This document shows, piece by piece, positions 51,645 to 61,446 of a stretch of 64,000 nucleotides of DNA (positions within the stretch are counted from its first letter, which is position 1; each line of letters starts with the position of its first letter). Position numbers and translations under genes: made by a program. Source of the DNA: Hyphomicrobiales bacterium (GTDB lineage: Bacteria; Pseudomonadota; Alphaproteobacteria; Rhizobiales; Rhizobiaceae); the NCBI GenBank assembly GCA_900489925.1, contig UEHQ01000001.1, forward strand, positions 114,387 to 178,386. Direction: 5' to 3'. The notes beneath the pieces are model-generated. The model was given only the letters and a program-made list of their open reading frames with translations, did not search any database and was not told the DNA's origin.

Positions 51645-52985
51645 ATGTCCCCCACCACATCAGTCGCCCCGCCCCGCCGCCTCACGTCGCAGGATTTCCG
51701 TACACTCGGCCTATCGGCCCTCGGTGGCGCGCTTGAGTTCTACGATTTCATCATCTTCGTCTTCTTCGCGGCGGTGATCGGCAAGCTGTTCTTTCCGGCC
51801 GACATGCCGGAGTGGCTGGTGACCATCCAGACCTTCGGCATCTTTGCGGCCGGCTATCTGGTCCGTCCGCTCGGCGGCATCGTGCTTGCCCATTTCGGCG
51901 ATCTCTTCGGCCGCAAGCGCGTCTTCGCCTTCTCGATCCTGCTGATGGCGCTCTCGACGCTCGGCATGGCCGCCATGCCCACCTACGCCTCGATAGGCGT
52001 TGCCGCGCCAATCCTGCTGATCCTGATGCGGATCCTGCAGGGTGCGGCGATCGGCGGCGAAGTGCCCGGCGCCTGGACCTTCGTGGCCGAGCACGTTCCC
52101 TTCCGCCGCGTCGGCTTTGCCTGCGGCTTCCTCTGCTCCGGCCTGACGCTCGGCATCCTGCTCGGATCCTTCATCGCCACGATCATCAATTCCGTCTTCA
52201 CGCCCGAGGATGTCGCGGCCTACGCCTGGCGCATCCCCTTCCTGCTCGGCGGCATCTTCGGTCTCGTTGCCGTCTACCTGCGCCGCTGGCTGCAGGAGAC
52301 ACCGGTCTTCGCGGAAATGAAGCAGGCCCGCTCGCTGACGCCCGAACTGCCGCTGAAGTCCGTGCTGCGTGACTACCCACGTGGTGTCATCATCTCCATG
52401 TTGCTGACCTGGATCCTGTCGGCCGGCATCGTCGTCACGACGCTGATGACGGCAACCTTCCTGCAGAAGCTCTATGGTTACACCGCGCAGCAGTCGCTTG
52501 CCGCCACCAGCTTCGGCACACTCTTCCTGATCTTCGGCACGGCAGCCGCCGGCGCGATCGTCGATCGGGTGGGTTCGGGGCGCTTCTTCGTCGTCTCCAG
52601 CATCTTCTTTGCTGCTGCGACTTTCGCCTTCTACACCTATGCCGCGACGTCGCTCACGGTCCTGTTCGTGCTCTATGCCATCATGGGCCTGTCGGTCGGC
52701 ATGGTCGGCGCAGTGCCCTATGTCATGGTGCGCGCCTTCCCGGCACGCGTCCGCTTCAGCGGCCTCTCCTTCTCGTACAACGTCTCCTATGCGATCTTCG
52801 GGGGCCTGACGCCGCTCGCCGTGGCCTCGGCTCTGCCGCTAAACCCGATGGCGCATGCCTATTATCTGCTGTTCATCGCAGCGCTTGCCTTCGCGCTCGG
52901 GCTATACCTGATCGCCAAGGGCGACAGCGTCGAGGCCGAAGTCGGCATCGAGGAGCTGAATGAACGGCTTGCCACGAGCACCTGA
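51645..52985 (+). CDS. MFS metabolite:H+ symporter (MHS/YhjE-like)
   Basis: This 446-residue protein has 12 predicted helices and the MFS signature GDLFGRKRVFAFSILLMALS. It belongs to the metabolite:H+ symporter branch (LGGALEFYDFIIFVFFAAVI at the N-terminus; AHFGDLFGRKR). Such proteins usually import carboxylates or osmolytes. I prefer the ATG at 51645; a TTG at 51624 extends the frame by 7 residues. It lies 146 nt after the ABC ATPase and may be separately transcribed. Substrate is unknown. Confidence 0.88.
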   Translation: MSPTTSVAPPRRLTSQDFRTLGLSALGGALEFYDFIIFVFFAAVIGKLFFPADMPEWLVTIQTFGIFAAGYLVRPLGGIVLAHFGDLFGRKRVFAFSILLMALSTLGMAAMPTYASIGVAAPILLILMRILQGAAIGGEVPGAWTFVAEHVPFRRVGFACGFLCSGLTLGILLGSFIATIINSVFTPEDVAAYAWRIPFLLGGIFGLVAVYLRRWLQETPVFAEMKQARSLTPELPLKSVLRDYPRGVIISMLLTWILSAGIVVTTLMTATFLQKLYGYTAQQSLAATSFGTLFLIFGTAAAGAIVDRVGSGRFFVVSSIFFAAATFAFYTYAATSLTVLFVLYAIMGLSVGMVGAVPYVMVRAFPARVRFSGLSFSYNVSYAIFGGLTPLAVASALPLNPMAHAYYLLFIAALAFALGLYLIAKGDSVEAEVGIEELNERLATST

Positions 52986-53009
52986 CGACAACACACTAAG
53001 CTAGCAACC

Positions 53010-53033
53010 GGCCGGCAGGCGTTTCTGCCGGCC
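53010..53033 (+). terminator. hairpin between MFS and NIPSNAP genes
   Basis: GGCCGGCAG-GCGTTT-CTGCCGGCC is a perfect 9-bp stem 25 nt after the MFS stop, without a T-tract. It may be a stability hairpin or a weak terminator. Confidence 0.5.
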
Positions 53034-53054
53034 CTATCAATCAGAGATATTTCA

Positions 53055-53360
53055 ATGATTACTTGCCATCTGCGCTATGTCATCGACCCCTACAAGGTCG
53101 CCGAATTTGAAGAGTACGCCAGGCTCTGGATTCCGATCGTCAACCGCATGGGCGGCAACCATCACGGCTATTTCCTACCCTCCGAAGGCGCCAACAACAT
53201 CGCGGTCGCATTGTTTTCCTTCCCGAGCCTTGCCGCCTACGAAGATTACCGCACCCGCATGGCCGTCGATCCCGAGTGCCAGGCGGCCTTCGATCTCGAC
53301 AAGCGCAACCGCAGCATCATCAGCTATGAGCGCAGCTTCATGCGCCCGGTTCTCGGCTGA
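53055..53360 (+). CDS. NIPSNAP-family protein
   Basis: This 101-residue protein has the dimeric alpha/beta-barrel pattern of NIPSNAP: MITCHLRYVIDPYKVAEFEE, WIPIVNRMGGNHHGYFLPSE, YEDYRTRMAVDPECQAAFDL and a final RPVLG. Family members bind small or aromatic ligands or act as accessory subunits; no function is assigned. It follows the MFS gene by 69 nt and precedes a PP2C-like gene by 67 nt, so the three may form one transcript with the ABC importer as neighbour. Confidence 0.85.
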   Translation: MITCHLRYVIDPYKVAEFEEYARLWIPIVNRMGGNHHGYFLPSEGANNIAVALFSFPSLAAYEDYRTRMAVDPECQAAFDLDKRNRSIISYERSFMRPVLG

Positions 53361-53427
53361 ACGACACCAAACGAAGACCGACATGTTCGGTCTTCCATCG
53401 ATCCCCATGACGAGGAATTGAAGAACG

Positions 53428-54297
53428 ATGCCGGCACCTGCGATCAAGATCCTCGACGCGCTCTCCGTCCCGGGAAATCCGGAAAAGCCGAACGACGACC
53501 GCTTCGGTTACAACGAGGCCTGCGCCTTCGTAATCGATGGCGCTACGGGCCTGGGAGACCGCCAATACATGGACGCGTCAGGCAGCGACGCCGCCTGGGT
53601 CGCGGCACGTTTCGCGGATGGCTTCAAGCAGCAGATCACGCGCCAGACACAGGTTTCCGATATCGCCCGCGCTGTGTCGCTGGAGGCCAGGGCCACATTC
53701 CTCGGCAGCAACCCGGATGTGCCGCGCTACGCCTGGCCGCTTTCCGCCTTTTCGATGATCCACGCCACAGACGACGGATTGACCTTCTATGGCCTCGGCG
53801 ATTCCTGCGTCTTCCTCCTGCAGGAGGATGGATCGATGAGCTTTCACATGGCCATTCCCGACGCCTATGTCAGGGAGCAGGCACACGCGCAAAGCCATAT
53901 CGCCCGGACCGGCGGCATTACCAAGGATGGTGGCGCGCTCGGCAATGCCGAAACGCTGGCGGCTCTGCGCCGGCACCGCGAAAGCCAGAACACCGCAGGC
54001 GGCATCTGGACACTCGGCCTCGTGCCTGAATCGGCCGACCATCTGGTTTCTGAACGACTGCAGGTCGACGGTAAGGCACACGCCATCGTCTGCAGCGACG
54101 GCTTCGCGGATCTGGTGGTTCTCTACGCCGCCTACAATACGGCGAGCCTCGTCCGGACGGCCCTCGAAAAGGGCCTCGCGCCGTTGATCGAGGAGCTCCG
54201 GCGCTTCGAGCGGGAAACGGACCCTGAAGGTCTTCGCTACCCGCGCTTCAAGCAGAGCGACGACACGACCGCAATCCTTGTCGAACTGACCGCCTGA
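53428..54297 (+). CDS. PP2C-like serine/threonine phosphatase domain protein
   Basis: This 289-residue single-domain protein resembles PP2C (PPM) phosphatases. NDDRFGYNEACAFVIDGATG carries the first metal Asp motif, TFYGLGDSCVFLL is the GDS block, and SDGFADLVV and QSDDTTAILVEL (terminal DD) match the PPM ends. It is predicted to use Mn2+/Mg2+. A partner kinase is not visible. The ATG at 53428 has AGGAATTGAAGAACG upstream. Its presence in a transport cluster is unexpected. Confidence 0.82.
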   Translation: MPAPAIKILDALSVPGNPEKPNDDRFGYNEACAFVIDGATGLGDRQYMDASGSDAAWVAARFADGFKQQITRQTQVSDIARAVSLEARATFLGSNPDVPRYAWPLSAFSMIHATDDGLTFYGLGDSCVFLLQEDGSMSFHMAIPDAYVREQAHAQSHIARTGGITKDGGALGNAETLAALRRHRESQNTAGGIWTLGLVPESADHLVSERLQVDGKAHAIVCSDGFADLVVLYAAYNTASLVRTALEKGLAPLIEELRRFERETDPEGLRYPRFKQSDDTTAILVELTA

Positions 54298-54391
54298 GCA
54301 ACCACTGATTTCGATTCAGGATCAGCGCCTTGCGGCGACGAGCTGAATCAATCTGTCCGGTCCTTGAATCATATCCTGAAGACGCAGCCGA

Positions 54392-57300
54392 TCAGGCCGC
54401 GTCCTCGATATCCTCGTCACGCTTGCGCGGCACATAGTTGAGAACCGGTCCAAGCCAGCGCTCGACCTCGGCAACATCCATGCCCTTGCGGTTTGCGTAA
54501 TCCTCGACCTGATCCCGCTCCACCTTGGCGACGCCGAAGTAGTAGGAATCGGGGTGCCCGATGTAGATGCCGGAAACGGACGAACCGGGCCACATCGCGT
54601 AGCTCTCGGTGAGCGTTACCCCTGCCGCCTTCTCCGCATCGAGCAGGCCGAACAGCGTCCTCTTCTCGGTGTGGTCGGGCTGCGCCGGGTAGCCAGGTGC
54701 CGGGCGGATACCGGCATATTCCTCGGTGATGAGCTGCTCGTTGCTGAGATGCTCGTCCTTGGCGTAGCCCCAGTATTCGCGACGCACCTGTAAGTGCATC
54801 CGCTCGGCAAAGGCTTCGGCGAAGCGATCCGCCAGCGCCTTCACGAGGATCGACGAATAGTCGTCGTTGGCGCGTTCGAAGCGTTCCGCGATCGCGACTT
54901 CCTCGATGCCGGCCGTGACGACGAAACCGCCGACATAGTCCTGCACGCCGCTTTCGGCAGGCGCAACGAAGTCCGACAGCGCGACATTCGGTCGGCCATC
55001 ACGCTTCGACAGCTGCTGGCGTAGCGTGAAGAAGGTGGCAAGTTCGTCCTTGCGGCTCTCGTCCTTGAACAGACGGATATCGTCGCCAACCGCGTTCGCC
55101 GGCCAGAAGCCGATGACGGCACGCGGGTGGAACCACTTCTCGTCGATGATCTTCTTGAGCATCGCCTGCGCATCGGCCCAGAGCGCACGAGCAGCCTCGC
55201 CCTGCTTCTCGTCCTCGAGAATAGCAGGGAACCGGCCCCGCAGCTCCCAGGTCTGGAAGAACGGCGTCCAGTCGATGTACTTGGCTATGTCGGCGAGATC
55301 ATAGCCGTCGAAAACCTTGGTGCCGAGGAAGCTCGGCTTGGTCGGCTTGTAGGCTGCCCAATCGACCTGCTGCGCATTCTCGCGAGCACGGGGAAGCGGC
55401 AGACGAACCTTCTCGGCCTCGCTGCGCGCATGCGCGGCTGCCACCTTGGCGTATTCGGCGCGGATATCGGCCACATAACCGTCGCGCGCTTCCGGCGACA
55501 GCAGCGAGGAAACGACGCCGACGGCGCGGCTCGCATCCGTCACATAGACAGCCTGACCCTTGTTGTAGCCCGGATGGATCTTGACCGCCGTGTGGACACG
55601 GCTCGTCGTCGCGCCACCGATCAGCAACGGCAGATCCAGTCCCTGACGCTCCATTTCAGCGGCGACATGCACCATCTCGTCGAGCGACGGCGTGATCAGG
55701 CCGGAAAGACCGATGATATCCACCTTCTCGGCAACGGCGGTCTCCAGGATCTTCGTTGCCGGCACCATGACGCCGAGGTCGATGATCTCGTAATTGTTGC
55801 AGGCAAGCACGACGCCGACGATGTTCTTGCCGATATCGTGGACGTCGCCCTTGACGGTCGCCATCAGGATCTTGCCGGCCGACTTGCGGTCGTCGCCACC
55901 GTTCAGTCGCTTCTCCTCTTCCATGTAAGGAAGGAGCACGGCCACGGCCTGCTTCATCACGCGCGCCGACTTGACGACCTGCGGCAGGAACATCTTGCCC
56001 GAGCCGAAGAGATCGCCAACCACGTTCATGCCGGCCATCAGCGGGCCTTCGATGACATGCAGCGGACGGACCGCGGCAAGGCGCGCCTCTTCCGTATCGG
56101 CATCGATATATTCGGTAATGCCGTTCACCAAAGCGTGTTCAAGCCGCTTCTCGACCGACCATTCGCGCCAGGAGAGATCCTGCACGCGTCCTTCGCGGGC
56201 AGCCCCGCCACGGAACTTCTCGGCCACTTCGAGCAGTCGCTCGGTCGCGTCACTGCGGCGGTTCAGCACCACGTCCTCGCAGGCCTCACGCAGCTCGGCG
56301 TCGATCTGGTCGTAGACCGCCAGCTGGCCCGCGTTGACGATGCCCATGTCCATGCCCGCCTGGATGGCGTGGTAGAGGAACACGGCGTGCATTGCCTCGC
56401 GTACCGGCTCGTTGCCGCGGAACGAGAAGGAGAGGTTCGAAACGCCGCCCGAGATGTGAACCAGCGGCATCGTCTTGCGAATCGTGCGCGTCGCCTCGAT
56501 GAAGTCGACACCGTAATTGTTGTGCTCTTCGATGCCGGTCGCGACCGCAAAGACGTTCGGATCGAAGATGATGTCTTCAGGCGGGAAACCCGCCTTTTCG
56601 GTCAAGAGCTTGTAGGCGCGCGTGCAGATCTCGACCTTGCGGTCATAGGTATCCGCCTGCCCCGTCTCGTCGAAGGCCATGACGACGACAGCCGCGCCAT
56701 AGGCATGCAGCAGCCTCGCCTGCGCCAGGAAGTTCTCTTCGCCCTCTTTCAGCGAGATCGAGTTGACGATCGGCTTGCCCTGAACCCGCTTCAGGCCGGA
56801 TTCGATGATCGAGAACTTGGAACTGTCGATCATGACGGGCACGCGCGCGATATCCGGCTCGGCGGCGATCAGGTTCAGGAACTCGACCATCGCCTTTTCG
56901 GAATCGATCAGGCCTTCGTCCATGTTGATGTCGATGATCTGCGCGCCGTTCTCCACCTGGTCGCGCGCGACATCGAGCGCTGCCGTGTAATCGGCATTGG
57001 TGATCAGCTTGCGGAAGCGCGCCGAACCGGTGACGTTGGTGCGCTCGCCGACGTTGACGAAGGGAATGTCCTTGGTGAGCTCGAAGGGCTCAAGGCCCGA
57101 CAGCGACATGAAGGGGCGATGCTCGGGGATCGGGCGCGGCTTGTACTTGGCAACAACCTCGGCGATCGCCTTGATATGTTCAGGCGTCGAGCCGCAGCAG
57201 CCGCCGACGATGTTGACGAGGCCTTCGCGGGCGAACTCGTCGATCTGCGCCGCCATCAGCTCAGGCGTCTCGTCATACTGGCCGAACTCGTTGGGCAGGC

Positions 57301-58165
57301 CGGCATTCGGATAGGCGCAGATGAAGGTATCGGCGACACCCGACAGCTCCTGCAGGTGTGGACGCATGGCGTTGGCGCCGAGCGCGCAGTTGAGTCCGAT
57401 CGTGAACGGGTTGGCATGGCGCACCGAGTTCCAGAAAGCCGACGGCGTCTGGCCGGAGAGCGTGCGGCCGGAAAGGTCGGTGATCGTACCCGAGATCATC
57501 ACAGGAAGGCGGATGCCCTTGGCCTCGAAGCGCTCCTCGCAGGCAAAGATCGCCGCCTTGGCGTTCAGCGTATCGAAGATGGTCTCGATCAGGATGATGT
57601 CGGCGCCGCCATCGATCAGGCCATCGATCTGCTCGGCATAGGCGATGCGCAGGTCGTCGAAGGTAACTGCGCGGAAGCCCGGATTGTTGACGTCAGGCGA
57701 GATCGACGCCGTGCGGTTGGTCGGGCCGATGGCGCCGGCCACGAAACGGCGGCGTCCATCCTCGCGCTCGGCGCGGATGCAGGCGCGGCGCACGATCTCG
57801 GCGCCTTCCTTGTTGAGCGCGTAGACCTCGCCTTCCATCGCGTAGTCGGCCTGCGCGATCCGGGTCGACGAGAAGGTGTTGGTCTCAAGGATGTCAGCGC
57901 CGGCCTTGGCGTATTTGTAATGGATCTCCTCGATCGCATCCGGCTGCGTCAGTATCAGAAGGTCGTTGTTGCCCTTCTGGTGACAGGCACAGCCGATGAA
58001 GCGATCACCACGGAAATGGTCTTCATCGAAGCCCAGCCCCTGGATCTGCGTGCCCATGGCACCGTCAAGAACGAGGATGCGTTCGCTCGCGGCTTTCTTG
58101 AGCGCAGCAAACACTTCACTACCGTCGCGCTTTGCCCCTTCGGAACCAAACAGAGTATCAAACAC
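54392..58165 (-). CDS. metH: cobalamin-dependent methionine synthase MetH
   Basis: MetH (1257 aa, full length) transfers a methyl group from methyl-THF to homocysteine through cobalamin. The zinc/homocysteine domain shows [11 protein letters not shown] and [15 protein letters not shown]. The pterin domain has [18 protein letters not shown]. The B12 domain has the His ligand motif [20 protein letters not shown], and the C-terminal activation domain has [11 protein letters not shown] and [16 protein letters not shown]. The start is GTG (58165) with AAGGAGT 7 nt upstream. The operator-like palindrome 43 bp upstream ties it to sahR-metF. Confidence 0.97.
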   Translation of the reverse strand: MFDTLFGSEGAKRDGSEVFAALKKAASERILVLDGAMGTQIQGLGFDEDHFRGDRFIGCACHQKGNNDLLILTQPDAIEEIHYKYAKAGADILETNTFSSTRIAQADYAMEGEVYALNKEGAEIVRRACIRAEREDGRRRFVAGAIGPTNRTASISPDVNNPGFRAVTFDDLRIAYAEQIDGLIDGGADIILIETIFDTLNAKAAIFACEERFEAKGIRLPVMISGTITDLSGRTLSGQTPSAFWNSVRHANPFTIGLNCALGANAMRPHLQELSGVADTFICAYPNAGLPNEFGQYDETPELMAAQIDEFAREGLVNIVGGCCGSTPEHIKAIAEVVAKYKPRPIPEHRPFMSLSGLEPFELTKDIPFVNVGERTNVTGSARFRKLITNADYTAALDVARDQVENGAQIIDINMDEGLIDSEKAMVEFLNLIAAEPDIARVPVMIDSSKFSIIESGLKRVQGKPIVNSISLKEGEENFLAQARLLHAYGAAVVVMAFDETGQADTYDRKVEICTRAYKLLTEKAGFPPEDIIFDPNVFAVATGIEEHNNYGVDFIEATRTIRKTMPLVHISGGVSNLSFSFRGNEPVREAMHAVFLYHAIQAGMDMGIVNAGQLAVYDQIDAELREACEDVVLNRRSDATERLLEVAEKFRGGAAREGRVQDLSWREWSVEKRLEHALVNGITEYIDADTEEARLAAVRPLHVIEGPLMAGMNVVGDLFGSGKMFLPQVVKSARVMKQAVAVLLPYMEEEKRLNGGDDRKSAGKILMATVKGDVHDIGKNIVGVVLACNNYEIIDLGVMVPATKILETAVAEKVDIIGLSGLITPSLDEMVHVAAEMERQGLDLPLLIGGATTSRVHTAVKIHPGYNKGQAVYVTDASRAVGVVSSLLSPEARDGYVADIRAEYAKVAAAHARSEAEKVRLPLPRARENAQQVDWAAYKPTKPSFLGTKVFDGYDLADIAKYIDWTPFFQTWELRGRFPAILEDEKQGEAARALWADAQAMLKKIIDEKWFHPRAVIGFWPANAVGDDIRLFKDESRKDELATFFTLRQQLSKRDGRPNVALSDFVAPAESGVQDYVGGFVVTAGIEEVAIAERFERANDDYSSILVKALADRFAEAFAERMHLQVRREYWGYAKDEHLSNEQLITEEYAGIRPAPGYPAQPDHTEKRTLFGLLDAEKAAGVTLTESYAMWPGSSVSGIYIGHPDSYYFGVAKVERDQVEDYANRKGMDVAEVERWLGPVLNYVPRKRDEDIEDAA

Positions 58166-58207
58166 GGGCGGACTCCTTGACGTCGTTACAGACCAAATGA
58201 TCCAATC

Positions 58208-58227
58208 ACATAAAGATATCTTTATGT
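58208..58227. promoter_or_regulatory. perfect 20-bp palindrome upstream of metH (candidate SahR operator)
   Basis: ACATAAAGATATCTTTATGT is a perfect palindrome 43 bp before the metH GTG and 111 bp before the divergent AGE gene. It matches the site at 25899-25918 in 19 of 20 positions. Confidence 0.88.
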
Positions 58228-58337
58228 CAATATATCCATCTCATGTGGCGCCTTTGCGGCGCTGGGCAGATGACAGACTCGAGCGGCCCCTATATAGGCG
58301 GTTGCGAAGGCTTTGTGCACGAAATCGGAGGAGTATC

Positions 58338-59597
58338 ATGGCACCTGCAAACGGCGACGCCGCGCTCGGAAACTGGACCACCCGCAGCTATCACCGCAAC
58401 TGGCTTCTTGCACAGGCAAACGGGCTCTTCGATTTCTTCCAGCACGACTCCATCAACCCCAAGGGGGGCTTCTTCGATCTCGACGACACCGGCAAGCCGC
58501 TCAATGCCGCCGGCCAGGTCCGTCCGATCCATATCGCGTCGCGCGCTGTCCACTGCTTCTCGATCGGCACCCTCCTCGGCCGCCCCGGCGCCGCCGACGT
58601 TGTCGATCACGGCATGCAATACATCTGGAACCATCACCGCGACACCAAGAACGGTGGCTACTTCTGGTCGCTCGACGACAACGGCCCTGTCGATTCGAAC
58701 AAGCAGGGATACGGCCACGCGTTCGTGCTGCTTGCGGCGTCTTCCGCCAAGACGGTCGGCCATCCGCTGGCCGACGGCATGCTTGCCGACATCACCGACG
58801 TCCTGAACACCAAGTTCTGGGAGGCCAAGCACGGCGCGATTGCCGAGGAATTCACCGCTGACTGGAAAGCCCTCGACGGCGGCAACTACCGTGGCCAGAA
58901 TTCCAACATGCACCTCACCGAAGCGCTGATGGCTGCTTTCGAGGCAACCGGTGACCACGATTATCTCTCCAAGGCCGAGAGCATCGCCGACCTCGTCATC
59001 CGCCGCGCGGCCGGTTCCGTCGGCTGGCGCGTTGCCGAGCACTTCACCACCGATTGGGGCCTCGACAAGGATTACTATCACCCGAACGAGATGTTCCGCC
59101 CGGCAGGTACGACGCCAGGCCACTGGCTGGAATGGGCGCGTCTCCTCCTGCAGCTCTGGGTGCTCGGCGGCAAGAAGCAGGAATGGATGCCGGATGCGGC
59201 CAAGAGCCTGTTCTCGCAGTCGATCGCGCTTGGTTGGGACGACGACAAGGGCGGCTTCTTCTACACGCTCGACTGGGACGACAAGCCCGCCAAGCGCAAC
59301 AAGCTGTGGTGGCCGGCCTGCGAAGGCGCCGGCGCGGCGCACTTCCTCAACGAGCACCTTCCGAGTGACTACCACGAGGAACACTACCGCCGGATCTGGA
59401 ACGTCATCGAGCGCTCCTTCATCGATCACAAGAACGGCGGCTGGCATGAGGAACTGACTGAGGATCTCGTTCCCTCGCACAGCCTGTTCCCCGGCAAGGG
59501 CGACATCTATCACGCCCTGCAGGCCTGCCTGATCCCCCTCTTCCCGGCAAACGGCAGCCTGACCAAGGTTATCGCCGAAGCCGGCGGCAAGATCTGA
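58338..59597 (+). CDS. AGE-family sugar isomerase/epimerase
   Basis: This 419-residue alpha/alpha-barrel protein belongs to the N-acylglucosamine 2-epimerase/mannose isomerase family. Pieces include RSYHRNWLLAQANGLFDFFQ, HHRDTKNGGYFWSLDDNGP, GYGHAFVLLAASSAKTVGHP, FRPAGTTPGHWLEWARLLLQ (His/Trp active-site segment) and GWHEELTEDLVPSHSLFPGK. The family contains D-mannose isomerase and sulfoquinovose isomerase; the substrate is not assigned. The ATG at 58338 has GGAGGAG; the frame is open back into metH but that is antisense noise. It is a single gene with its own terminator. Confidence 0.88.
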   Translation: MAPANGDAALGNWTTRSYHRNWLLAQANGLFDFFQHDSINPKGGFFDLDDTGKPLNAAGQVRPIHIASRAVHCFSIGTLLGRPGAADVVDHGMQYIWNHHRDTKNGGYFWSLDDNGPVDSNKQGYGHAFVLLAASSAKTVGHPLADGMLADITDVLNTKFWEAKHGAIAEEFTADWKALDGGNYRGQNSNMHLTEALMAAFEATGDHDYLSKAESIADLVIRRAAGSVGWRVAEHFTTDWGLDKDYYHPNEMFRPAGTTPGHWLEWARLLLQLWVLGGKKQEWMPDAAKSLFSQSIALGWDDDKGGFFYTLDWDDKPAKRNKLWWPACEGAGAAHFLNEHLPSDYHEEHYRRIWNVIERSFIDHKNGGWHEELTEDLVPSHSLFPGKGDIYHALQACLIPLFPANGSLTKVIAEAGGKI

Positions 59598-59606
59598 GAC
59601 TACGGG

Positions 59607-59635
59607 AGCGGCGTCATCAATGGCGCCGCTTTTCT
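59607..59635 (+). terminator. terminator after the AGE-family gene
   Basis: AGCGGCG-10 nt loop-CGCCGCT followed by TTTCTT, 10 nt past the stop at 59597. Confidence 0.85.
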
Positions 59636-59641
59636 TATGCC

Positions 59642-60223
59642 TTACGACGACGGTATGCGCGGGTCCTGCACAAGATAGAACTCCGGCACCGGCGTTACGT
59701 CGGTGACGAAGAAACCGAAATTCGTGCGTCCCAGGGGATCGACGTAACCATCCTCGAAGCTCAATCGATCGTAACTCTCGAAGCGGTTTACAAAACGCGC
59801 AAACCGGTCTGACGAAATGAAATCGGGATTGGGATTTGTCTGGCCAAACGACAGGCCATCATCGAAGTCGCTTGGCTTGCCCCGGATCTCCTGAAGTTCG
59901 AACCCGAAACCGATCCAGGCCAGCCCGCTCTGGTTCACGACGGTAACGCGCAGATGAAATGAACTTTGTTCCGCTGACTGCAATGGCGACGGCTTTGCCG
60001 CCCTGATGACAAGCGTGACCGGCGGAGTTGCCTGATCCATCTCCTCGCTGATTTCGATCGGATCGTCTCGCGTGCCCGTGCCGGACACGGACAAGATGCG
60101 GAAGCCGCCAAGCTCGTCCGAGAAGGAATAGGCTCCGGCATACCAGCGACCGTCGTCGGCCGGCCCCGCACTGATGAGTGCCGGTGACAGCAGGACCGCC
60201 AGAATTCGCCAACGACGCGTCAT
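59642..60223 (-). CDS. hypothetical exported protein
   Basis: This 193-residue protein has a signal peptide (MTRRWRILAVLLSPALISAG, start at 60223). The mature part is beta-rich with no Cys: WYAGAYSFSDELGGFRILSV, then ISEEMDQATPPVTLVIRAAK and FHLRVTVVNQSGLAWIGFGF. It ends with a DVTPVPEFYLVQDPRIPSS tail. I recognise no family. The frame is open to an ATG at 60346 but that start would hide the signal peptide. It is convergent with the AGE gene and divergent from the next small gene. Confidence 0.7.
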   Translation of the reverse strand: MTRRWRILAVLLSPALISAGPADDGRWYAGAYSFSDELGGFRILSVSGTGTRDDPIEISEEMDQATPPVTLVIRAAKPSPLQSAEQSSFHLRVTVVNQSGLAWIGFGFELQEIRGKPSDFDDGLSFGQTNPNPDFISSDRFARFVNRFESYDRLSFEDGYVDPLGRTNFGFFVTDVTPVPEFYLVQDPRIPSS

Positions 60224-60431
60224 CGCTCTCGCTCCTGCCAGCGAGTATCGCAGGCATGCGGCGAATTTCAACAGCCCACCCGGCAGGCAATGTCGCGCAC
60301 GTCCGCAACCTGCGACCGATTGGCTCGATGGCCGAAGGCAGTGCATTTATCTACGCCCGAAAACGACATCGATGATATGGTGGCGCCCAATCGTCCCAAC
60401 GAAACGTGTCAATGCAAAGTAGGAGGGTAAG

Positions 60432-60701
60432 ATGACGACGTTGTTCGTGAGGCATCAGGTGTCGGACTACGCAGCCTGGCGCAAGATTTACGACGGGTTC
60501 AGGTCCGTCCAGAAGGCGAATGGGGTTCTCGCCGAGGCGGTCTTTCAGGCTGTCGACAACCCCAACGACGTCACCGTCACGCACGAGTTCGCCACGCCGG
60601 AAGCGGCGCAGGCATTCGGCAAGCTGGAAGAGCTAAGGGCGGCGATGCGCACGGGCGGTGTGCTGGGCGCGCCCACCGTCTGGCTCACCACCAAAGCCTG
60701 A
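60432..60701 (+). CDS. small ferredoxin-fold/ABM-like protein
   Basis: This 89-residue protein has the alternating pattern of a dimeric alpha/beta-barrel (ABM/EthD-like): MTTLFVRHQVSDYAAWRKIY, GVLAEAVFQAVDNPNDVTVT and HEFATPEAAQAFGKLEELRA. Such proteins are cofactor-free monooxygenases, cyclases or orphan barrels; none is specified here. The ATG at 60432 is preceded by AGGAGGG. It is a single short gene. Confidence 0.75.
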   Translation: MTTLFVRHQVSDYAAWRKIYDGFRSVQKANGVLAEAVFQAVDNPNDVTVTHEFATPEAAQAFGKLEELRAAMRTGGVLGAPTVWLTTKA

Positions 60702-60837
60702 CAATACGACAGAGCGGCAAAGAGGCTGTGGAAGCTCCGCTGCGGCGGCAGACGTGCGCAGCGAAGCTGATCGTTGTCTCGCGCAACATCCCTGCAGAAC
60801 GACCCGTCCTGCAGCAAGCATCATGCGATTTGCCTTC

Positions 60838-61329
60838 TCAGGCGAGACGCAGCGCGTCCAGATCCTTCGCCAGCATCAATGCCAGCGCTTCGACGACGAG
60901 ATTGTGGTCGTCGCGCTGCGGCAATCCCGACACCGTCACGGCCCCGACGCAGCCTGTGCCTTTCACGTTGATCGGGAAGCTGCCGCCGTGCGGCGCGTAG
61001 TCGGCATCAGAAAGGCCGTTATCCGCAACCGTCTTGCCCTTCTCCTTGAGATCGAGACCGATCGCATAGCTGCTCCTGAAGTAGCGCAGCACCAGATTGC
61101 GCTTGCGCCGGACCCATTGAACATTATCGGGCGTCACGCCGGGAAGCGCGGCATAAAAGACGGGCATCGAATGCAGTGTTATGTCGATGGCAATGCCGAG
61201 GCTGCGTTCGCTGCCGAGTTCCTGCAGCAGCTTGCCAAGCTGCCAGGCCGTGCCCAGATCAAAGGCGTCGAAGCTCAGCGCCTTTTCCTGTTCCGCGATC
61301 CGCTTGAGGTCGTCTTCGCCCGTCACCAT
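60838..61329 (-). CDS. UPF0303/HbpS-like (GlcG) domain protein
   Basis: This 163-residue cytosolic protein fits the UPF0303 family. Pieces are LKRIAEQEKALSFDAFDLGT, DNVQWVRRKRNLVLRYFRSS, YADYAPHGGSFPINVKGTGC-like DADYAPHGGSFPINVKGTG and VGAVTVSGLPQRDDHNLVVE. Related GlcG/HbpS domains bind heme or small ligands; a function is not established. I start at 61329 (MVTGEDDLKRIAEQE) because GGAGAGGAAG precedes it; the ATG at 61383 would add 18 residues. Confidence 0.82.
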   Translation of the reverse strand: MVTGEDDLKRIAEQEKALSFDAFDLGTAWQLGKLLQELGSERSLGIAIDITLHSMPVFYAALPGVTPDNVQWVRRKRNLVLRYFRSSYAIGLDLKEKGKTVADNGLSDADYAPHGGSFPINVKGTGCVGAVTVSGLPQRDDHNLVVEALALMLAKDLDALRLA

Positions 61330-61446
61330 GTCTGCTTCCTCTCCTGCAATGCTTTTGACCGAACAATCGCAAGCAGAATGCAAAAGTAAAGCAAAATCGT
61401 GATGATACGGATGATGTCAGAACGTCGGCGCCGGGGGAAAATGCCT

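Noticed and set aside
55127..58180. A 1017-codon open frame antisense to metH
   Set aside because: It is the shadow of metH made possible by GC-rich third positions; it has no recognisable domain and metH is a complete, well-conserved gene.
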